In this document: one piece after another, positions 15,135-19,180 of the stretch
Numbering within the stretch: position 1 is the first letter of the stretch
Layout of the letters: each line of letters opens with the position of its first letter
Assembly (NCBI GenBank): GCA_001914705.1
Contig: MNDB01000046.1
Location: 1-19,180, forward strand
DNA from: Actinobacteria bacterium 13_2_20CM_68_14
GTDB taxonomy: Bacteria > Actinomycetota > Thermoleophilia > Gaiellales > Gaiellaceae
Length of the DNA stretch: 19,180 bases
Direction: 5' to 3'
The notes under the pieces: generated by a model
Database searches by the model: none
Seen by the model: the letters and a program-made list of their open reading frames with translations, nothing else
What the model was told of the DNA's origin: nothing
Translations under genes and position numbers: made by a program

Positions 15135-16189
15135 CCTTCACCTCGCTCGCGCGTAACCGCTGGCTGCGGGTTGCCTTCGTTCTCGCCCTGGCGGCCGGAG
15201 TCGCGGTGCTGTTCTGGTGGCGGGGCCCGGACTGGGGGCAGGTCGGAAACGCGTTCACGATCGTCCGCTGGGAATGGGTCGTGGTGGCGGTCGGCCTCAA
15301 CCTCCTCTCGGTCCTCGTTCGTGCGGTCGCCTGGAAGATCGTCATGGACCAGGCGCTGGCTGAGCCGCATCCGCGCTTCCCGCTCGTTTTCTCGGCCTTC
15401 TCGATCGGGCTGTTTGCGAACGCGGTGCTGCCGGGACGGATCGGCGAGCTCGCGCGCGTGGGCGTCTTGACTCGCAAGCTGCCGGGACGGAAAGGTGCCT
15501 GGGCTGCGCTGATCGGGACGGTGTTCGCCCACCGGCTCTTCGATCTCATTCCGGCCCTCCTGCTCGTCACCTATGCGCTACTGACCGCGAAGGTGCCGCA
15601 CTGGGCGTACACGAGCCTCGAGATCGTGCTGGGCGTCGGCTTTGCGCTGTTCGCCTTCGGTCTCGCCAGCGCGCGGCGGCATAGCCGCCCGGTCCTCGAC
15701 GAGCTCGGGCAGGTCAGGCGCCTGCTCGCAATGGCTGGTCAGGGGCTCAGGGTGCTGCACTCGCCGCTGCCTGCGGTGGGTGCCGCGTTCTTCCAGTGCC
15801 TTGGCTGGTTCTGTCAGCTGCTCGCGGTCTTCTTCGCCATGCGTGCCTTCCACATCTACGAAGGCCTTCCGGCCGCCGCTCTCGTCCTCGTCCTCGTGAA
15901 CGTCGCGACGATCTTCCCGCTCTGGCCCGGCAACGTCGGACTCGTCCAGGCGGCGGTCGCGTTGCCGCTGATCGCGTACGGGGTCCCCAAGGCACTGGGG
16001 ATCGCCTTCGGCTTCGGCCTGCAGGCGATCGAGGCGTCCGTGGGCGTGGGGGTCGGGATGATCTTCCTCGCGCGCGAGGGCCTCTCGTTCGCAATGCTCC
16101 GCGTCATGCCCGGCGCGGAGGCGGTGGAGATGCCTGAGGACCAGACGCGGGCGGCGGAATCCCGTGAGCGCGCTCGCATCTCCGGCTAG
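15131..16189 (+). CDS. LPG-synthase-like / flippase-like integral membrane protein
   Basis: This 352-aa polytopic membrane protein belongs to the lysylphosphatidylglycerol synthase transmembrane (UPF0104/AglD-like) family. It has about eight hydrophobic segments, the family motif LPGRIGELARVGVLTRK (about 100-116) and a second PGN(V)G motif in FPLWPGNVGLVQAAVALPL (about 259-277). Members lack a catalytic head and are thought to move or help modify lipids; they often sit beside glycosyltransferases. The start GTG at 15131 overlaps the glycosyltransferase stop (GTGA), so the two are translationally coupled, supporting a joint role in making an envelope glycolipid. The end overlaps the glycerate kinase gene by 26 nt. 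Substrate unknown. Confidence 0.88.
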   Translation: MTFTSLARNRWLRVAFVLALAAGVAVLFWWRGPDWGQVGNAFTIVRWEWVVVAVGLNLLSVLVRAVAWKIVMDQALAEPHPRFPLVFSAFSIGLFANAVLPGRIGELARVGVLTRKLPGRKGAWAALIGTVFAHRLFDLIPALLLVTYALLTAKVPHWAYTSLEIVLGVGFALFAFGLASARRHSRPVLDELGQVRRLLAMAGQGLRVLHSPLPAVGAAFFQCLGWFCQLLAVFFAMRAFHIYEGLPAAALVLVLVNVATIFPLWPGNVGLVQAAVALPLIAYGVPKALGIAFGFGLQAIEASVGVGVGMIFLAREGLSFAMLRVMPGAEAVEMPEDQTRAAESRERARISG

Positions 16190-17084
16190 CCTCAAAGGGG
16201 TTCTCTCCGCTCGAGACGCGGCTGCGTCCTTGGCCGAGGGCTTTCGCAGGGGCGGGGCGGAGGCGAAGGAGCTGCCGATCGCCGACGGCGGCGAGGGAAC
16301 GGCCGAGGTGCTCGGCGCGCGCGTTCAAGTGCGCGTGCGCGTCAGCGATGCCTTCGGTCGCCAGCGCGAGGCGCCGATTCGCGCCCTGCCGGACGGAACG
16401 GCGGTGGTCGAGGCGGCGGAGGCGATTCCCCTCGACCCGCTGCGGCTCGATCCGCTGGCTGCTTCCAGCCGCGGTCTCGGCGAGCTGATCGCCAAGGTCG
16501 AAGCCGAGCGCTTGCTCGTCTGTCTCGGAGGCACGGCGAACGTGGACGGAGGCGCCGGCCTGCGCGAGGTCTTGCGCGAGCTTCCCGCGCCGACGACCGT
16601 CCTCTGCGACGCGCTCGTGCCGCTTCGCGACGCGGCCCTGCGATTTGCGCCTCAGAAAGGGGCGACACCGGAGCAGGTCGAGCTGTTGGAGCGCCGGCTC
16701 GCCGCGATCAGCGAGCTCGCGCCGTACGCCGAGCTGCCCGGAGCCGGCGCCGCGGGCGGTCTCGGTGCGGCCCTGGCTGCGCTCGGCGCCGAGCTCGTGT
16801 CCGGTGCTCGTGAGGTGCTCGAGCGTCTGCGCTTCCGAGACCGCGTTCGCGAAGCAAGCCTCGTGGTCACCGGCGAGGGCACGATCGATACGACGACCGC
16901 CACCGGCAAGGCGCCCGGCGAGGCGCTGCGCATCTGTCTCGAGGAGGGCATCCGCTGCGTCGTCTTCGGCGGCCGGGTCGTGGTCGAGCTGCCGGGCGCG
17001 GAGACGGCCTCGCTCAGCGGCGACCCGGCGCGGGCGGCGGACGATCTCGTCGCGCTCGGAGAGCGCTTATCCGACCAGGCCTAG
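16164..17084 (+). CDS. Glycerate kinase (GlxK/GarK-type), short form
   Basis: This 306-aa protein shows the glycerate kinase type 1 motifs, which phosphorylate glycerate with ATP: SLKGVLSARDAAASLAEGF, LPIADGGEGT (37-46), LGGTANVDGGAGL (121-133), FAPQKGATPEQV (161-172), GAGAAGGLGAAL (193-204), and TGEGTIDTTTATGKAP (236-251). It is shorter than the usual ~370 residues, with segments missing in the middle. The N-terminal family motif is APDS(F/L)KG; here it reads SPASLKG, so the Asp is Ala. The Gln usual in the D-x-Q-x-x-x-GK segment is Thr. GTG at 16164 lies within the end of the membrane protein gene (26-nt overlap), and starting there reproduces the usual spacing to the SLKG motif. The last 18 nt overlap the convergent MFS gene. 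Family assignment is solid; catalytic competence is slightly uncertain. Confidence 0.88.
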   Translation: MSALASPASLKGVLSARDAAASLAEGFRRGGAEAKELPIADGGEGTAEVLGARVQVRVRVSDAFGRQREAPIRALPDGTAVVEAAEAIPLDPLRLDPLAASSRGLGELIAKVEAERLLVCLGGTANVDGGAGLREVLRELPAPTTVLCDALVPLRDAALRFAPQKGATPEQVELLERRLAAISELAPYAELPGAGAAGGLGAALAALGAELVSGAREVLERLRFRDRVREASLVVTGEGTIDTTTATGKAPGEALRICLEEGIRCVVFGGRVVVELPGAETASLSGDPARAADDLVALGERLSDQA

Positions 17085-18716
17085 CCGTGCGGCGACGACA
17101 GTCTCCGCCGCCTCGCTGCTGCCGGCGTGGCCGGTGACGGCGCCGAGGAAGGCGTCGCGGTCGAGCGCGAAGAGCTGCGTCTCCTTCCGCGCCCGCGCGG
17201 TCGCGGTGCGCGGAATGTCGCGCAGGAGCGCGATCTCGCCGAAGTGGTCGCCGGGCCCGAGCACGTTCGCCTCCCGGCCGTCGATCTCGATCTCGATCTC
17301 GCCGGAATCGATGATGTAGAAGCGGTCGCCGTGGTCGCCCTGGCGGAAGATCGTCTCGCCCGCCGGAACCTCTAGCCGCGTCAGGCTCGCAGCAAGCGCC
17401 TCGAGCGTGGGTGCAGGCAGGGGGGCGAACATCTCGATCGCGCGCAGGGCCTCGAGCTGGGCGGTCGGCACCGTGAGGGTGCGATCGATCTGGGCAAGCA
17501 TTCCGAACGAGGGGATCGTGACCACGGGGGTCACGGCGCCGACCACGATCAATGCGCTGCGGATCCCGAGCCAGCTGACCAGCACCGGCGCAACGATCGC
17601 GCCGATGCCCGCGGTCGCGTAGAAGGCGCTGTGGAGCACCCCGAACACCCGCGCCAGCACGTGTTCGGGAACGGCGCGCTGCAACAGCGTGAACCCGGCG
17701 ACGTCGACGAGTGTCAGCCCGAGGCCGGCGAGCCCGATCAGCGCGAATGCGGGGGCGGCCTTCGCCCAGACCCCGATCAGGAGGATCGGGGTGCCCCAGA
17801 GGATCAGGGCCAGACCGAAGGTGAGGCCCAACCTGCGGCTGCCCACCAGCGCCACGGCGACGATCCCGCCGACCAGCCCGCCGACGCCGAGGGCCGCGTT
17901 CAGGTACCCGATTCCGGGCGACCCGAGCCCGAGCAACCGGATCGACGCCACCGCCGTCAGGACGACGAACGCGCCGTAGACGAGCGTCTGCGCGGCGAAA
18001 AGCCCGATGATCACGCGCAGCCTCGAGTCCCGCCAGATCGTCCGGAAGCCCGCGAGCGCTTCGTGTTGCCAGCTACCTCTGGCCGCTTCAGTCGTTGGCT
18101 CGGGCTCTTGCAGCCGGATCAGGGCGAGCATCAACGCCGACCAGACGAACGCCACCGCCGTCGCTGCGAAGACGGTCTCGACGTTCGAGACGGCGAGCAG
18201 GAGGCCGCCGAGCGCAGGACCGACGAAGTAGCCCGCGGCCTCGATCGTGCTGTTGGCGACGTTCGCTGCGGCGAGCTCCTCCGGCGACTCGGCGAGGGTC
18301 GGGAGTAGAGCCGACTCCGCCGGCTGAAAAGCCTGCGACACGAGCGTTACCAGGATTGCGAGCAGATACACGATCGTCGCTGGTGCGTCGATCACGATCG
18401 CCGCCGCTGCAGCACCCAGGGCGGCCGCTCGAATGACGTCGGACACGACCATCACCCGCAGACGAGGGAAGCGGTCGCCAACCATTCCTCCGAAAGGAGC
18501 CGCCACCGCCGCAGGGAACCACCGAATCAGCCCGACGAGCCCGACCGCGCCGGGGCCTCCCTGCTTGTAGGCGTAGACCATCAGCGCGACGACGTAACCC
18601 CAGGTGCCGACGGACGACCCGATCCAGGCGAGCTGCAAACGCCGCAGGCGCGGGTTGCGATAGAGGCTCGCGAACGCGCGGAGGGAGTCGACAAGCTGTC
18701 GCCGCAAAGCCTGCAT
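17067..18716 (-). CDS. MFS transporter fused to a C-terminal cyclic-nucleotide-binding domain
   Basis: Residues 1-410 form a 12-TM major facilitator resembling the MFS_3/EntS-like exporters: RNPRLRRLQLAWIGSSVGTWGYVVALMVYAY at the start, GMVGDRFPRLRVMV as the loop 2-3 motif, and AFQPAESALLPTLAESPEELAAANVANS after TM4. Residues about 425-535 form a CAP/cNMP-type domain: VPAGETIFRQGDHGDRFYIIDSGEIEI and the phosphate-binding cassette FGEIALLRDIPRTATARA (492-509), with the conserved Glu and Arg. The domain would be cytoplasmic and could gate transport by binding cAMP or cGMP; that is inferred. ATG at 18716 (549 aa) is preferred over the open frame to 18890, which would run into the divergent repeat-peptide gene and adds unlikely residues. 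The ribosome-binding site is weak. The 3' end overlaps the glycerate kinase gene by 18 nt. Confidence 0.9.
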   Translation of the reverse strand: MQALRRQLVDSLRAFASLYRNPRLRRLQLAWIGSSVGTWGYVVALMVYAYKQGGPGAVGLVGLIRWFPAAVAAPFGGMVGDRFPRLRVMVVSDVIRAAALGAAAAAIVIDAPATIVYLLAILVTLVSQAFQPAESALLPTLAESPEELAAANVANSTIEAAGYFVGPALGGLLLAVSNVETVFAATAVAFVWSALMLALIRLQEPEPTTEAARGSWQHEALAGFRTIWRDSRLRVIIGLFAAQTLVYGAFVVLTAVASIRLLGLGSPGIGYLNAALGVGGLVGGIVAVALVGSRRLGLTFGLALILWGTPILLIGVWAKAAPAFALIGLAGLGLTLVDVAGFTLLQRAVPEHVLARVFGVLHSAFYATAGIGAIVAPVLVSWLGIRSALIVVGAVTPVVTIPSFGMLAQIDRTLTVPTAQLEALRAIEMFAPLPAPTLEALAASLTRLEVPAGETIFRQGDHGDRFYIIDSGEIEIEIDGREANVLGPGDHFGEIALLRDIPRTATARARKETQLFALDRDAFLGAVTGHAGSSEAAETVVAARLGLVG

Positions 18717-18823
18717 TCGCCGAAGGATTGCAGGGCCGATTGTGTTTTTGAAGCGAACCAGGGAAGATTCAGTGCAGAAGCGGCGTCTAGTGAATCGACA
18801 GCAAAGTTTCGGAAGGAGGAGTA
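18717..18823. promoter_or_regulatory. Divergent intergenic region with a strong plus-strand ribosome-binding site
   Basis: The 107 nt between the MFS gene and the repeat-peptide gene are less GC-rich than the surroundings. aaggagg at 18813-18819 lies 4 nt before the ATG at 18824 and is the strongest ribosome-binding site in the window. Both promoters must lie here or within the flanking genes; I could not identify convincing -35 and -10 boxes. Confidence 0.45.
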
Positions 18824-19066
18824 ATGACGGACGAGCCACGTGAGGAGAATCGGCCAGAGGAAGAGGAAGTCGAGGCGCACCTGCCCCCAACCGGCCTGCC
18901 GCCTACCGGCGAGGCGCATCGCAGCGACGACGAGGACGTCGAGGCGCATCTGCCCCCGACCGGCCGGCCGCCTACCGGCGAGGCACATCGCAGTGAGGAC
19001 GAAGACGTCGAGGCGCATCTGCCCCCGACCGGCCGGCCGCCTACCGGCGAGCCTCCGGTCATCTAA
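18824..19066 (+). CDS. Acidic tandem-repeat peptide with LPPTG/RPPTG motifs
   Basis: No family is recognised. This 80-aa protein starts with an acidic lead (MTDEPREENRPEEEE) followed by three repeats of 23 residues, each of the form EDVEAH-LPPTG-RPPTG-EAHRSED; the third is cut short and ends PPVI. VEAH falls at 16-19, 39-42 and 62-65, and PPTG occurs six times. There is no Cys, no aromatic residue, no signal peptide and no membrane segment. LPPTG fits the sortase LPxTG pattern formally, but a sorting signal would need a hydrophobic C-terminal anchor and a secretion signal. A perfect ribosome-binding site (aaggagg) supports real translation. The TAA stop opens the first of two hairpin units. 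Possible roles include an intrinsically disordered metal or protein binder (two His per unit amid acids) or a repeat-type precursor peptide; none is demonstrated. Confidence 0.75.
   Translation: MTDEPREENRPEEEEVEAHLPPTGLPPTGEAHRSDDEDVEAHLPPTGRPPTGEAHRSEDEDVEAHLPPTGRPPTGEPPVI
18869..19062 (+). repeat. Three tandem 69-nt repeats inside the peptide gene
   Basis: The start of the gtcgaggcgca block recurs at 18869, 18938 and 19007, an exact 69-nt period. Identity extends over synonymous positions, especially between units two and three, which indicates recent duplication or gene conversion. The period is a multiple of three, so reading frames on both strands stay open. Confidence 0.95.
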
Positions 19067-19174
19067 GAGCCAAAGAGTTCGCATCAGGTCGGGCCGGGAT
19101 CTCCGGCCCGACGTGTTTCTAAGAGCCAAGGGGTCTGAACGCTCGGGCCGGGATCTCCCGGCCCGACGTGTTTC
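19064..19174 (+). repeat. Two tandem copies of a ~56-nt hairpin unit
   Basis: Each unit begins taagagccaa (19064 and 19120), has a variable stretch, then a hairpin, and ends with cgacgtgtttc. The first copy is 56 nt and the second 55 nt. The sequence after the second copy (tagaac) partly resembles the start of another unit, so an array could continue beyond the window. The first unit overlaps the stop codon of the repeat peptide. Confidence 0.85.
19088..19120 (+). terminator. Hairpin of unit 1, probable terminator of the repeat-peptide gene
   Basis: A perfect 10-bp stem, gtcgggccgg (19088-19097) with ccggcccgac (19103-19112), has the loop gatct and is followed by gtgtttct. The GC-rich stem with a modest T-rich tail, 21 nt after the stop codon, fits an intrinsic terminator. 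Confidence 0.65.
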
Positions 19175-19175
19175 T
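19143..19175 (+). terminator. Hairpin of unit 2, second tandem terminator-like structure
   Basis: A perfect 10-bp stem, tcgggccggg (19143-19152) with cccggcccga (19157-19166), has the loop atct and is followed by cgtgtttct. It differs from the first hairpin by compensating changes at the stem ends, with the core retained. Confidence 0.6.
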
Positions 19176-19180
19176 AGAAC

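Noticed and set aside
18717..18890. Longer start for the MFS-cNMP protein at 18890
   Set aside because: The extra 58 residues are Cys/Arg-rich and unlike the family, would overlap the divergent repeat-peptide gene, and include the intergenic region.
18860..19062. CRISPR-like periodicity
   Set aside because: The 69-nt units are contiguous and coding, without unique spacers between conserved repeats. They are in-frame protein repeats.
18787..19062. Minus-strand frame with VGGRPVGGRC repeats
   Set aside because: It is open only because the 69-nt period keeps all frames in phase; no ribosome-binding site and it runs against the strong plus-strand signals.
18824..19066. Sortase-anchored surface protein on account of LPPTG
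   Set aside because: No signal peptide, no C-terminal hydrophobic segment or basic tail, and the motif occurs several times within the protein.

Overview
The window is high-GC DNA, densely packed with genes and without any rRNA, tRNA, insertion sequence or phage gene that I could recognise. The gene content (a PimA-like mannosyltransferase, a MalT/LuxR-type giant regulator, an M28 peptidase without a leader, an LPG-synthase-like flippase and an MFS transporter fused to a cyclic-nucleotide-binding domain) points to an actinobacterium. My best guess is a Thermoleophilia lineage (Solirubrobacterales/Gaiellales-like), but this is inference from gene style, not from a marker gene.

Layout. (1) 111-1490, plus strand: a membrane-anchored HD-GYP protein, probably a cyclic-di-GMP phosphodiesterase, convergent with (2) a minus-strand block. 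From its promoter-distal end this block reads: an 830-aa MalT-type LuxR regulator (1535-4027), an 88-aa stand-alone LuxR HTH protein (4147-4413), an adenosine-deaminase-like hydrolase (4475-5485), a one-TM coiled-coil protein (5573-5881), an L,D-transpeptidase-like YkuD protein (5921-6733) and an M28 metallopeptidase (6741-7850). A strong hairpin at 4108-4141 separates the two LuxR genes. (3) Divergent from the peptidase, a plus-strand peptide/nickel-type ABC importer: lipoprotein SBP, two permeases (C-type before B-type, the reverse of the usual order) and two ATPases (7962-13968). A 107-nt gap full of hairpins lies between the two ATPase genes. (4) 13989-17084, plus strand: PimA-like glycosyltransferase, LPG-synthase/flippase-like membrane protein and a glycerate kinase, all with overlapping start and stop codons. 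(5) Convergent with these, an MFS-cNMP fusion on the minus strand (17067-18716). (6) Divergent from it, a short acidic protein built of three 23-aa repeats carrying LPPTG/RPPTG motifs (18824-19066), followed by two tandem copies of a ~56-nt unit, each with a perfect 10-bp hairpin (19064 to the window end).

How the genes may work together: the importer would bring in oligopeptides, and the neighbouring leaderless M28 peptidase could degrade imported peptides in the cytosol. The glycosyltransferase and flippase-like protein look like a lipid or envelope glycosylation pair. The first ~4.4 kb is visibly less GC-biased at third codon positions than the rest, which may mark a region of different origin. 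The most unusual item is the repeat peptide with its tandem hairpin units at the right edge. The window ends inside or right after the second unit, so the array may continue.
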